The notes beneath the pieces were generated by a model. The model was given only the letters and a program-made list of their open reading frames with translations, searched no databases and was not told the origin of the DNA. The translations under genes were made by a program, and so were the position numbers. DNA of 64,000 nt from Sclerodactyla briareus (Eukaryota > Echinodermata > Holothuroidea > Dendrochirotida > Sclerodactylidae): the NCBI GenBank assembly GCA_026419785.1, contig JAODTK010005605.1, positions 310,001-374,000 on the forward strand, given 5' to 3'. Positions 47,701 to 57,409 of the stretch are shown piece after piece; the first letter of the stretch is position 1, and each line of letters opens with the position of its first letter.

Positions 47701-50700
47701 GCACCTGCAATATGAATACTTGTGAATGTAGTTATTTTTCTAAATACCACAAAATACCGCCGCTGCCCGCCCCTGCCCCATGAGTGCACTCAACCTTTTG
47801 CAAAAATGTGGGACCATCTTCCAACCTTATGCATCCAACCCAGGGCTTGGCACCTGCAAGTTTAATAGTTTCACTGACATATTCATTCCAAGTCCCTCCA
47901 TGAGTGCACTCTACTAAACATTTTCCATTTAGAGCACCATGTGCTGTAGCTCAAACCGACACATAAACCAAGGCGAATGTAGAAAAACAATTATGTGTTA
48001 ACTGATCAAGATCATCAAGCCAAAAGGTCAGTTTTCAAACAATCGCCTATCGCCCCTCGAATCTCTGGAAAATACATGAATAAGCACAAGATCATAGAAG
48101 GTCATAATTCTGTGAATTAATCCTCTTGAAGAGCCAAGACAACAAGGCGGGACATAATAGCAATCATCACTACAATCAGATTGATTTGATGAATTTGATG
48201 ATAACCATAAACCCCTATATAGTGTTGCATCAATATTTTTTCTCTTTTATTTGGGGGGGGGTACGTGACATCATGCAAACGTCCATGTCGCTTTTCCACA
48301 GGTCGCTCCCAGACAATGACGCCATAACAGTAAGTGTCATGGCGATTCATGCGTCCCTCAAAACTATGAAGAGCACAATCACACACCCATGATTGTCGGG
48401 CTTGTTCACACACATTGGCCCTTTGCTGTCGAACCGCGGGATGTCATTCCCCACGCTACATCTGTTCCGCCGGGACTCCATCTCATGCTGTGCCGGAAGA
48501 GCTTCAGTCGGGCCCAGCGCGCCTGCCGTGTCAACTCTCCGTGGGTGAGACCCCCAGCAAATGCTCTGCCGGCGTTCGACGTTACCGACCACAGCAACCC
48601 TGGAGAACGAATATTGAAAGACGGTGGGTGTGGTGAACCAGAAGTGTCTGGCAGTGTGTAACATTAGGCCAATACTGGTAAGATACTGGCTCCCAATTCT
48701 TTGGTTTCCGCAGGTGAGTTTTTACCCAGAACTTGATATCCCCTGTTGAATTCCCCCTCAATGTAGAACCTGCTGGTCGAATCTACCAGGGCCCTTATCA
48801 CCCCTAATATGTTGAATTCAATCGAAGATGGGCTATTTTCGTGAGGAGGCTTCCATTTTGTTCTGTGGGAGCTGGGTGGGGGTCTTGAATGTTGTCAATT
48901 GAAACTTTTCCCCTCCACAGCACTACCACTTCAAATTCTACATCAAATTAGATTGTGAAATGGGAGGCCCTCGACTGGTCAAGTGTAAGCCTACCTCAAA
49001 ATAGTCTGACTTGCAGACCAATAATCTTGTAAATATTATTTGACATTAGGTACTTTAATACAATATAGCAGCCAACCCCCAGACCAAATTCTAGCCGATT
49101 AGAGTGCACAATCGCTATCCACACAAGGGTGGAAGAACGGCAGAGTAGTGACACTTTACAAGCAAACATTCCGGGTTCAAGTTCCAGCAGTCACCAGACG
49201 TTCTTTGTTCTTTCCTAGGTTGCTCTACGTGCAGGTACGATGGGCAAGGTCCTGGTCATCACTTAATGGTTCTGCTGTGATGCAGGACTTCCTGGGGTAA
49301 CTGGGGTTCAATACAGGTTATTTTCTTTTATAAATCTTTCGATGGATGTAGGCAGTCACAATGAACTCCAGCCTTCCAGGTTACTGAGGAAGTGGCCAGG
49401 CCATGGATTCACTCGATTGTCCTTTCAAAGGGTGTAAAAGGATGTAAAATGGTCTCGGGAGTAGGTTGGGATTAGCCACACCGCTGCCTCTATATTACCC
49501 GAGCACTAGTTTAGGAACGAAGCCAAGTTAACCTGCGCGGCTGTGCTCATCCACTAATAAGGCCAGGTTTCTTGATTAGCACCTTAGCTTCTGAACTGCA
49601 GACTTCACATCAAATCAGATATTCTTCAAGACAAATATGGGGGGAGGGGAGAACGAGTTCACCTGTATCAAATCTGTCAATACGAAGTCAATGTAAACAT
49701 GTACTTTCGAAAACCATGTAACAAAAGTGAGTAACTATTCTTGTATTTCTGTTATCAAGGCGCAAAAATACAGCATTTACTGTGTAGAATCTATGACATC
49801 TTTAGCTTCCCCCCCCCCCCCCTCAACCTGTGATGTAAAAGATTCTCAAAGTAGATTGAAATAACTGAACAAAAGTCAACATGCTAGAAGCTCCAAAATA
49901 ATTCCAGGTGTGGGGTTATGTTATGTCCTCTTTTTAGTTGTGCTAGTTCGAAGGAATCTACGACACGACCACTGGACTTTAATAGCACAAGACCCAGAAA
50001 AAAATTAGCTGGTCCACAAGTGAAAGCCTATCTCACACTTCTATTAAGCCTATTAGTCACATTCTGGTTATTTCTAGCCTTTGAAATCACCAGTTGTATT
50101 ACCATCTCTGAGCTGAGCATACTATACTGGGTGATTATCTTCCACGTATAAACTTCCAGAGCGTGTTGTGAAACTCTCCGATAACAGAGCATTTATTATT
50201 GCCTGGACAGCTTTTCCTTTCTATACCACATAATATGATAATAACATACTCATAATAATATACCAACCCATAAATGCGACACTGCGAAAAAAAAGAAACA
50301 CACAAACCCATAGGCCCTATGAAATTCATGCACATTTTGTCACACAAAAGACTTTACAAATTGAGCCCGATTTTAATGTTATGTCATCACCGTGTTTCCA
50401 TCTCATCTAACGATGTTTACCACATTGTCTGAGCAATGAAAACAATCAATTTCTTCCAATTTCATCACTGGTGAAATTATCATGCACTGACACAAATAGC
50501 AAGATTTGCACAGATTAACATTGCCCAAAACATGTTCTCTTGCATATTAGGCACTGAGCTTGAATAGGATCATTGTTTCGTGAGCCAAATGCTTTTGATG
50601 GAGCGCTCCTAGGAAAGAATATGATACCACAAGCAGGTAACACTCACACTGTTCGAGGGTCCTAATTGATGAGGCGCGCATGGGGGCAGGTTGGCACGGC

Positions 50701-52354
50701 AACTGCCCCACATCGGATCATGGCCCTCTCGCACCCCTCTCTCATTGCCTCACCTGAACCTCCTGGAAATCTTCTTCCTCGTCTACCCTGCGAACCAGGT
50801 AGTCACCCAGGAGACCGTCTGGGACGGTCCTCTCCGCAGCAGGACCACATCAGACTCCAGGCCGTTGGGACATCGCTGGCCAAGGTACCATAAGAGGCTT
50901 CCAGCTTGTCTCGGGTGAGACCACTACTGGACCCATCGGCTGTGAAAGAAGATATCACAAAAGAATCCATGCTATCCCATTGGCTGTGAAAGAATCATAG
51001 GAGAATGCCTGAACAAGTAGGTCTGTCTGAGACCATTAGGGCAGTGCCTCACAGCTGGATAATAGCTGAGGGCACTTTGGTTTCGGCCAACTAGTCAGAG
51101 AGCTATGACATCCAAACACTTTCTAACTCCCCTAACCAGCTTCGCAGGCACCTCAGTGAGCGAGCGGTCTAGCTCAGACTTGTTTCCCATCTCGCTCCAC
51201 TGGATGCGGCCCGGGTGAAGCAAGGAGGCGGTTGAATGTGCTCATTAGAATGAGTGAGTAACCACGCTCTTCCTCCTGATCAAGCTGCCCGGAGTGAAGA
51301 ACTAGAGTTGCAACGTGTCATAAAGTAGTTTGCCAGTCATGTTGACCTATCCTGTCCCAGTTTATTCACTGCGAACAGTACATGGATAACGGGAAGTGCC
51401 TCCTTATGCATTATCACAGTACTTGAGATGGAAAGTTGAGTATCAATCAACGTTAGTGTATAGCACCATAAAATTGCAAAATTCATTCTGCTATGTTTTT
51501 GTGTTATCAATGTAGCAATATTGACATTGCCTAGATTTGGCTTGTCCCTCCTTCATGAATGTGATATTGTACTCATGAGTGTTGATTTGTAGTCAATTAG
51601 TATTGATATTGTACTCAAGAGTATTGATTTGTACTCATTGGTGTTGATATGGTACGCATGGGTTGATATTGTACACATGGGTGTTGATAATGTATCATGA
51701 GTGTTGATATTGTACTCATGAGTGATTGATTGTACTCATGGGGTTGTTGATATTGTACTCAAAAAAAAAGTCATGGGTGTTTGATTTTGTACTCAGGGGT
51801 GTTTGAATTGTACTCAGTCCAACTTCAGCCACCGTAGTCCGGTGATAATGCTTGGAGCCCAACAGTTGTTGGTTTGACCCAGATGAAGCATGTTGGATTT
51901 TTTTTTCTAGCGCAGGAATAATAAAATCAGCGCCGGTAGCCCGGGTAAGCGAATATGGTTTGGCGGCAAACTCTACTACGATCATTGCGCCATTTAATTC
52001 GGGCTGCTGGTGCGTCGGACACCAGCCCCTCAGCTGTATGTACTGGTGTTCGCTACTAGGTATGAAACTGCTATCCAGGCAGTACTGGCCCTGTCCTCGT
52101 CAGGACTTGAAAACAGTTAGACTACGGGCTCAGGTGTCGGGTCATAAGCCCCCACGGCTAGGCGCTGTTTATATCGTGTGCCCCCAGCTTCCCGTTCAGG
52201 GGTTTTGATATTGTACTCATAAGCCGTTGATAGGTACTCACCACTCCCTGACCCTTGGTAAGATTACTGTCCCCCCCTTTACCAGCCTCTATCCTCTTCT
52301 TTAGCTGACTGAGTACAGGTCATAGCAGTGGTCGCTGGGGCAGACCCGGCTCGT
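35682..52354 (-). CDS. GTPBP1: GTPBP1-like EF-Tu-type GTPase, gene span (11 coding exons recovered)
   Basis: GTPBP1 is a cytoplasmic translational GTPase of the EF-Tu/eEF1A superfamily, linked in vertebrates to mRNA turnover and ribosome-associated quality control. The exons found by eye, in 5'-to-3' order, are 52354-52242, 50939-50754, 48599-48387, 47704-47563, 46930-46695, 44955-44803, 42992-42824, 41597-41450, 37649-37512, 36980-36836 and 35718-35682. Diagnostic peptides in order are VAVVGNV (start of the P-loop), FIDLA then HEK (G3), [10 protein letters not shown] (G4), [44 protein letters not shown] and [16 protein letters not shown] and LRTGDKAT fit GTPBP1 better than GTPBP2. Most exons contain one or two single-base indels, yet all borders are AG/GT, so assembly error is likelier than a pseudogene. 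The join list has not been checked by alignment. Confidence 0.9.
36836..36980 (-). CDS. GTPBP1: GTPBP1 exon 11
   Basis: The acceptor is CTCTCACAG (AG 36982-36981) and the donor CGACG|GTAAGC (GT 36835-36834). In phase with exon 10 it reads [17 protein letters not shown], an in-frame TAG, then [20 protein letters not shown]. Human has RTKAVGTITKLLQ followed by a long Ser/Gln/Gly-rich region. The TAG is either a sequencing error, since the frame stays open on both sides, or a truncation. 145 bp. Confidence 0.8.
37512..37649 (-). CDS. GTPBP1: GTPBP1 exon 10 (EF-Tu domain 3)
   Basis: The acceptor is CTCTTGCAG (AG 37651-37650) and the donor TTCA|GTTGTG (GT 37511-37510). It reads HVGSIRQTA in one frame, then [21 protein letters not shown] in another, matching human [37 protein letters not shown]. 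After NPEY the frame shifts again toward a WSFR-like end before the exon 11 KAVG block. The donor is weak but keeps the phase. 138 bp. Confidence 0.88.
38850..41500 (-). repeat. ~30-unit tandem array of a GTPBP1 exon end plus its 5' splice site
   Basis: Unit spacing is about 80-98 bp, mostly 81-85. On the minus strand each unit reads ATTCTTGTACTGCACCACC...TACCAGGCTATGG, about 52 bases that translate as [17 protein letters not shown]. Next come GTGAGTCC and about 25 more intronic bases ending in AG. The GT donor is kept in most units (ACTCACC on the plus strand), and the lowest-coordinate unit has GTAAGT instead. Copies differ mainly by small indels. The array lies in the intron between exons 9 and 10 and occupies about two-thirds of it. 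Confidence 0.95.
41450..41597 (-). CDS. GTPBP1: GTPBP1 exon 9, source of the tandem array
   Basis: The acceptor is TTCTTCCAG (AG 41599-41598). It reads HVRKGMVII, then WEFEG and the start of ILVLHH, continuing into the first, degenerate copy of the tandem unit. That copy ends CACTATGG|GTGAGT (GT 41449-41448). The human counterpart is [41 protein letters not shown]. The phase with exon 10 works (ATG G + TC gives Val). The local copy has insertions, so a downstream unit might be the donor really used. Confidence 0.8.
41640..42120 (+). mobile_element. tRNA-derived SINE-like repeat, copy 1
   Basis: Shares with 49110-49600 the series GGCAAGCAAATATCC, TTCCAGCAGTCAC, TTCTGCTGTGATGCAG and a GCACCCAGG/CGAGCACTAG-like 3' part. 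The corresponding text in the other copy, CCGGGTTCAAGTTCC, matches a pol III B box. Confidence 0.55.
42824..42992 (-). CDS. GTPBP1: GTPBP1 exon 8 (EF-Tu domain 2)
   Basis: The acceptor is CGTCTTCCAG (AG 42994-42993) and the donor AAAAAG|GTGAGT (GT 42823-42822). It starts GVGTV and continues with legible pieces EVIIK, GQTG and ALKK in shifting frames. The human counterpart is GVGTVVSGTTLRGLIKLND...AVKSIHRKR...GGQTASFALKK. 169 bp. Confidence 0.78.
44803..44955 (-). CDS. GTPBP1: GTPBP1 exon 7 (end of G domain)
   Basis: The acceptor is TTGCTTCAG (AG 44957-44956) and the donor ACG|GTAAGT (GT 44802-44801). It reads IVTGQNLDL and, after frameshifts, EPAEFQ near the 3' end, matching human NVTGENLDLLKMFLNLL and EEEPAEFQIDDTYSVPG. 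153 bp. At least three indels. Confidence 0.75.
45420..46025 (+). repeat. Dispersed repeat C, copy 2: about four ~130 bp monomers
   Basis: Each monomer has GAATCTATGTTAAAA, TTTGGAACTGAAGGTGAACTA, CCCACCAGATTTCATGGGAATC, TTTTGCATAAATTATGCAAATTAGACA and TTGAATGACCTCCAGTG (all approximate). It ends AATAAATTAAAGAAAATAGGCTATTACC, the same end as copy 1 near 7350. It lies in the intron between exons 6 and 7. Confidence 0.8.
46695..46930 (-). CDS. GTPBP1: GTPBP1 exon 6 (G4, TKID)
   Basis: The acceptor is CCCTCATCAG (AG 46932-46931) and the donor AAAG|GTTTCA (GT 46694-46693). It reads [20 protein letters not shown], then [33 protein letters not shown] and [22 protein letters not shown] is the base-recognition motif that confers guanine specificity. 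Two one-base deletions are needed, one before VVVTKID and one after CRKI. 236 bp, the length expected from human. Confidence 0.93.
47563..47704 (-). CDS. GTPBP1: GTPBP1 exon 5 (G3, DLAG-HEK)
   Basis: The acceptor is ATTGCAG (AG 47706-47705) and the donor ATG|GTAAAG (GT 47562-47561). It reads [20 protein letters not shown], then after one-base shifts HEKY, KTTVFG and TGHATPEF. The human match is [36 protein letters not shown]. The segment after TGH is shorter than in human (PDFCMLMVG is not legible). 142 bp. Confidence 0.88.
47690..47910. repeat. ~135 bp duplication including the exon 5 acceptor border
   Basis: TATGCATCCAGTCCAGGCCGGCACCTGCAA (47680-47709) recurs as TATGCATCCAACCCAGGGCTTGGCACCTGCAA at about 47829-47860. 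CCATGAGTGCACTC at 47779 recurs at 47897. The duplicate carries the first ~20 coding bases of exon 5 with its AG acceptor. Confidence 0.7.
48387..48599 (-). CDS. GTPBP1: GTPBP1 exon 4 (G1 P-loop and switch I)
   Basis: The acceptor is TTCTCCAG (AG 48601-48600) and the donor GG|GTGTGT (GT 48386-48385). It reads VAVVGNV, then after indels [35 protein letters not shown] and VNKPDNHG. Human equivalents are [36 protein letters not shown] and [23 protein letters not shown]. The P-loop lysine region is scrambled by indels in this assembly, so nucleotide binding cannot be judged from it. 213 bp. Confidence 0.88.
49110..49600 (+). mobile_element. tRNA-derived SINE-like repeat, copy 2
   Basis: The B-box-like phrase GGGTTCAAGTTCC at about 49177 follows a GGCAGAGTAGT A-box-like stretch. 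The body shares TTCTGCTGTGATGCAGGA and other phrases with copy 1 at 41640. It lies in the intron between exons 3 and 4. Confidence 0.55.
50754..50939 (-). CDS. GTPBP1: GTPBP1 exon 3
   Basis: The acceptor is TTTCACAG (AG 50941-50940) and the donor CAG|GTGAGG (GT 50753-50752). Pieces in order are [27 protein letters not shown] and [19 protein letters not shown], matching human YGLSEADMEASYATV, DVILLRER and VRDYLVRKRVGDNDFLEVR. At least two indels lie between the pieces. 186 bp. A copy of its acceptor border lies 45 bp upstream. Confidence 0.8.
51545..51815 (-). repeat. ~20-22 bp minisatellite derived from a GTPBP1 splice donor
   Basis: On the minus strand the units read TGAGTACAATATCAACACTCA-like, at least twelve copies. 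The same pattern resumes at 52205-52241, where its first unit is the exon 2 donor GTGAGTACCTATCAACG itself. The two parts are separated by the insertion at 51816-52204. Confidence 0.85.
51816..52204 (+). mobile_element. SINE-like insertion splitting the donor-derived minisatellite
   Basis: It begins near CCGTAGTCCGGTGATAATGCTTGGA and contains GTTGGTTTGACCCAG, an A-box/B-box-like pair with tRNA-like spacing. The minisatellite phrase GATATTGTACTCA lies on both sides. The body differs from the other SINE-like repeats in the window. Confidence 0.5.
52242..52354 (-). CDS. GTPBP1: GTPBP1 exon 2 (N-terminal conserved block)
   Basis: The acceptor is TGTTGTCAG (AG 52356-52355) and the donor G|GTGAGTACC (GT 52241-52240). 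Across one frameshift it reads as [11 protein letters not shown] followed by [11 protein letters not shown] and GQGV. This corresponds to the human block VSPTSEQYDSLL...ERMDEGCGE...GQG. 113 bp. A minisatellite in the downstream intron begins at this donor. Confidence 0.75.
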
Positions 52355-52720
52355 CTGACAACACATTAGAATGGTTGGGTCTTGGCCCTTGTATGATCCC
52401 CTTGTCAGATGATAATATACCTTCTATTGACCAAGCAAGAAAAAATAAATCTGCATAAATCATGTGTACGCCGATATATGATGGACGTTAAAAAATCATT
52501 ATGGCAAACTACGACTTCAAAAGATTATCACTAGATATGCGGCGCAGGGAGCAACGATGCGAAGAAGAATAGCCGCATTGGAAAGGATTAAGTCCCATGA
52601 ATCAATGTTCCAATGAAGCCACTGCTCAGTGAACTACAGTATGTGTTTTCTTCTCCCCTAGAATGTGACAAAAGAATCAAGCAGACATACTTTTTAGCGT
52701 GATTCATTCCTCTGCCTCAC

Positions 52721-52830
52721 CGTTCGTCCCATCTCCGGCGCAAGCGACATCATCTTCAGGTAGGCCTGTCCGGGTTTTCGGCGACTGCACCGACAGTCAG
52801 TTCCTCCGCTACGAGCAGCAGCACACATCT
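52721..52830 (-). CDS. GTPBP1: Possible GTPBP1 first coding exon
   Basis: On the minus strand an ATG at about 52829 and the acidic peptide LPEDDVACAGDGTNG precede a consensus donor GTGAGG (GT at 52720-52719). The N-terminus of GTPBP1 in vertebrates also has an acidic, Gly/Asn-containing stretch before the first conserved block. The ATG and the acidic peptide are in different frames, so at least one indel would be needed. The intron to the next exon would be about 365 bp. Tentative. Confidence 0.3.
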
Positions 52831-52861
52831 TTGGACAACTGTTCCAACTGAAACACTGAAA

Positions 52862-55390
52862 ATTTTGCTTAAAATTTGAATCACGAGGGAACCTCAGATT
52901 ATTTTATATTATATTGAGTATTTGAAGTGACACTAGATTCGGTCAACCTACTGGACTAAAATCTTTTAAGGACTGAATTATATTTAGGGAAGAGAAGACT
53001 ACTGCTGACAGACATTAAATTTGTAATAACCGCATCTTGCCCTGTGCTTTTCAAGTTATATCGAGAAGGTTAGGCACCGTAACGTTCTGTAGGAGGCTTT
53101 TCCTTGAAAAGGTGACAGTCATGGGGGTGTTGGGGGGTTATTCATTGAAATGAATACGCCGGACCTCCTCCAGCACTGTTTGTCAGTCGTGACTCGCATA
53201 TACTCTAATGTCCCTGTGATGACGGCACCTGCTGAGAAGAAGATTGAAAAAAAAGAATGAAAACGATGGGTCACTGAGACCAGTGCACATTTTATGACTA
53301 AACATTCAACATTTGGACAAGAGAACCCGAGACCTCCAGGTCAGTATATATACCATGCACTTCGTACACCACATCATGATTTATTTTATTCAATTGTATG
53401 TACAATGTGATTTGGGTTTATGGCCTTAGATGGCTGATTGGAATACTGAGCAACACTGCTCACCTTATTGCCCAATGACAGTGACAGCTGTTGATAATTG
53501 GGAACTATCAGTTAGGAGATGTACGAGCGGAATACAGGTGGATGCTGTTTGGGGATGGGGGTGTGAGAAGGAATATGGTGGATACTTAGTAAATGTGTTC
53601 TCTCTGGACAAAATCAGAGAGAATTGGAGCAGTGGTGTACTCAATTTTACCATTTTTTGTACGCACTTTTGGGGATTGACTCTAACTGTCTGCTGTATAT
53701 CAAACCACCAAATATTCGGAGTCGAGTGTTCATGCAGGAGAATCTCAGAATGTGCTACTAGAAAATTAATTTTTCAATCCTAAATGCAAGGTGCCGGAAG
53801 ATTGGCGACCATGGGAGCTCATATTTTCCAAAATTTAATAGTAAATGCATTTCTTCCTACTACGTACAATAGATAACCTGCAACTTCCAGGAAAATCCCA
53901 CCTCAGAATAAATCGTGCTTTTATTATCCCAAAGACATCCCCCCGGCCTCCTATCCCTCTGACTACACAAGTGCCACTGGCCAGCAGATTGTAAAGGATG
54001 TATGAGCAGAACATAGATTGAATGCTTTATGTTCAGTTGGAAGGATCAGATTCCATAACTATAGAACCGGTTCAGTAGCTCCAACCGGACAACTTTTCAA
54101 TATGTAGTGACCTGGTACTTTAACGATGTGTTACCAGAGTTGTGCATTGATTTCAGTTATTATATACAACATTAGTTGCCAATTTTCATTGGTCAAAATT
54201 CTTGTAGAGTGTGGAAGCAATGCGTATTTACTGATGACATACATGAAATATACAATAAAGATGCACCTCTACATAGTGATTCCTTGCCTCAGCCAGTTGA
54301 TTGTCATTGATTTCAAAAGCATAATGTCAATTGTTTTGAACGTTAGCATAACATGTTAAAATGTTCTAGATTTCATTTTTCTCTCACCTCATAGACCTTT
54401 CGATCTCTGCTTTCCAACAACAATAGGACAGAAAATCTAAATTGCCAACTCACCTATCCAAGAACATGCCCATTATACTTATGTTGCACTTTATACAGCT
54501 ATCTGGTTCACGAGACTTCACCTCCTATGAACCTTGAATGATTTCAATGTACTCAATAAAATTGCATGTATTACTACATTTCTTCAATGTTTTTATTCTT
54601 CAATTCTATTCAGTTTTAAGGAGGAGGGGGGGTGGTATACAAATCATTGTAAATCCTATTCCATCCTCTTGTGTTTATAACACCTACTTGCCGTCGTTCT
54701 TCTGTAGTCTTTTCAGGACAATGATTATAAAGCTGTATTACACTTACGGCCAACTGTACATCCTGACCATGACCACACTATCCTGTATGCCCTTCAATCG
54801 TCAACACCTGCTTAGGGTGCAAATCCCAGGGGCTATTTGTTTATGGCTGGGTAGATGGGGAAATTACTGTGAACTATTTAAACAAAACTGTCAAACCAGA
54901 ATGAATGTGAATTGATTTGATATCTATAGATACCAGTTGCATGGAAAATTGTAATTTGGGACACCATCTTGATGGTGGGGTGGGGTGATTGGGGTGCAGG
55001 CTAGATTGGGGAAGCAACCCAGCATGGGGAAATGGAGAGGCAATTATGAAATTGGATATCTCAAGAGGGAAACAAAGGATTGCAAGAAGAATTAGAAATA
55101 TCAAAAGCAGGATTTAGAGACGAAGTTTATTAGAATTGGAATATTTACGACAGAATAGTTATGTTATTAAATAGTAGTGTTTTTTCGCAACGAACTGGCC
55201 TTCCCTATAATTTTACAGAACTTGAAATTCAAAGCTCTACTCCTTATCCTCAACACATTTTATGACTGTTTTGCTTCTTTTTCATTAGGTTCTGTTTTAA
55301 TTCTAACAAAACTATATGATGTGCATCCAAAACTGCAAACGAAGCTGAGAGAGAACCTCCAAAAGCACATTAGGACAAAAAATTGAAGGT
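52862..55390. other. Upstream flank of GTPBP1, no gene recognised
   Basis: The promoter should lie here, but no TATA or other clear element was identified. A CACGAGGGAACCTCAG motif is at about 52884. ORFs of 117 and 125 codons have no known motif. Confidence 0.35.
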
Positions 55391-55399
55391 ACTTCTAGG

Positions 55400-57290
55400 A
55401 GGAGATCCATTTTGAAATTTTATAGATAGTGGCATATATTGCCCCTTGACCTTTGACCTGAACCGTCACAAAATCAACTGTCTCATGTCAATTAACAAGT
55501 TTTTCAAGTTTGGTAGACAATCCGTGACGGTGTGGGGGCAAAATTGCATTTGTTGACACACTGAATAGTAGAATAGGCCGTAGGGCCCCAGTGGGACCGT
55601 GGATCTTTGAAAAGCCCATAGGTATTACTATTCCATCATTATGATAGAGCATCAGCCCGGAGGCGGATAAACATTTCGCTTGAATTTGCACGTGATAGGG
55701 CACTGGGGCCCAAATTGGGCCCCAATTCCAGAATCCTTATAACCCTGAAAGGTAGGGGTACTAGACCCTCATTATGACCGACACTCAGCACGATTGTTGT
55801 GCACCAAATTTTGTAGAAGCATTTGGCATGATTTAACATGATGGCCTTAGGTCCACATTGGGGGCCTTCAGGCCATAAGTTTTTGCAAACACCCCCGATG
55901 GACCACCTAAACCGAGGAGCATTACAGGTACTTGAACGAACATCAATTATTACTTGTGGGAAGGAGATGCATTTTCAGTCCATTGTGGGAAATGTCATAG
56001 AATGGGCCCTCGGGCCCAGTGCGACCTTTGATCAAAATTCCTGAACACCCCAAAGGTATGACTGTTAGAACAGACCATCCCATCATTATGACCGAATATC
56101 AGGACTGTCTACCAAAACATGTAAGAGGAGAAGCATTTTGCATAACCACATGTGTGGGGGGCCCTCAGCCCACACTTGGCCTCAGGTCCCAAATCCCTGG
56201 GCATCCTGCCGGTACAGCTATTAGACCATCATTATGACCGAACATCACATGGTGCAACTAGATTGTAGGAGATAAAGTTTAACAGATTTCATATAATGGG
56301 CCAGGGCCCACAATTCTGACCATCACCCCATGGTGGCCACATCTACCCAAGGACTATTACTGTAACCTTGAAGAAAATCAATGACGCTTGTGGGGGGGGG
56401 GAGATGCTTTCAAGCACCATGTGTGAAACAGCATAAAATGGGCCCTCGGCGCAAGTCCGGGACCTGGAACAAAAAATCCTGACACCTCGAGGAACGTCTA
56501 TATACCAACATTATGACTGAACTTCAACACTGTGCAACTAAATTCGAAGGACAAAGATTTTGCAGTATTCACATAATTCCGCCTTTTGGCCCAAACTTGG
56601 CACTGGGCCCAAAATTCCTGACCCCCCAATGGCCCTTACTCCAGGCACATAATACTCACACTCATTAAAACACAGAGCATCTATTTTCATTCAAAATAAT
56701 ACTTTTAACGACTTCCTTAATTGCTACATATTTCCACATATTCTCTTTCACTCTTTCAAATATTGTATACTACCCTCTAACTTTTATAGTTTTATAATTG
56801 TATATTTTTGTATTTTTAATTCATTTTTTCCTATTTATGAGTTTTGTAATTTTGCAATTATACTGGAATAAACAACTGAAAATGAACTGAGCATGTAACT
56901 ACTTTGAAGAAAACCAATTGAGCTTGTGGTAGTAGATGTATTCACTATCATTGTATGAATTTCATAAAATGGCCCTTGGGCCCGTGGACTTGGATCAAAA
57001 ATTCTGAACACCCGAAGTACAGCTGATAGACCATCAATATGACCGCACATCACACTGTGCCACAAATTTGTATAGAGGTAGCTTTTTGCAGTTTTCCACT
57101 TATGGCCTTCCTGCCCCTTTAATGCCATGACCTTGACCTTTAGGTGGTCACGATGACCCCTCAGTTAATGAACATTGTGACCAAGTCTGGTCGAACTTCA
57201 TCAAAACTGAACATTTCGTGGCCCAAAAAACAAAAGTTCACAGACTGGATAGCTAGGATGATAGATAGGATGACATATGAATGACTGGTC
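55400..57290 (+). repeat. GGGCCC-rich tandem repeat block, copy 2
   Basis: Same monomer phrases as at 9.7-11.4 kb: CACCCCAAAGGTATGACTG, ACCATCATTATGACCGAA, TGTGCAACTAGATT, GAGATGCATTTTCAG, GGGCCCTCGGGCCCA. It ends CACAGACTGGATAGCTAGGATGATAGATAGG, the GATA tail. A 3' LINE tail is nested at 56645-56892. Confidence 0.85.
56645..56892 (+). mobile_element. CR1-like LINE 3' end nested in the GGGCCC repeat
   Basis: An A/T-rich segment ends ACTGGAATAAACAACTGAAAATGAACTGAGC. It interrupts the monomer phrase CCAAGGACATTAC|ATGTAAC, whose right half resumes at 56893. It is a 5'-truncated insertion younger than the array. Confidence 0.6.
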
Positions 57291-57409
57291 ATCACAATAC
57301 TAACCAGCATATTCTGTGAGCTAAAAAGAAAAACTAGAGCCCCAATGGTGGCTGTAGCTCCAACTACCATAATGTACCAATATTAATGTAACAATAATGT
57401 GATAAATGT

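Noticed and set aside
48389..48661. Plus-strand ORFs opposite 48.4-48.6 kb
   Set aside because: They are antisense shadows of GTPBP1 exon 4.
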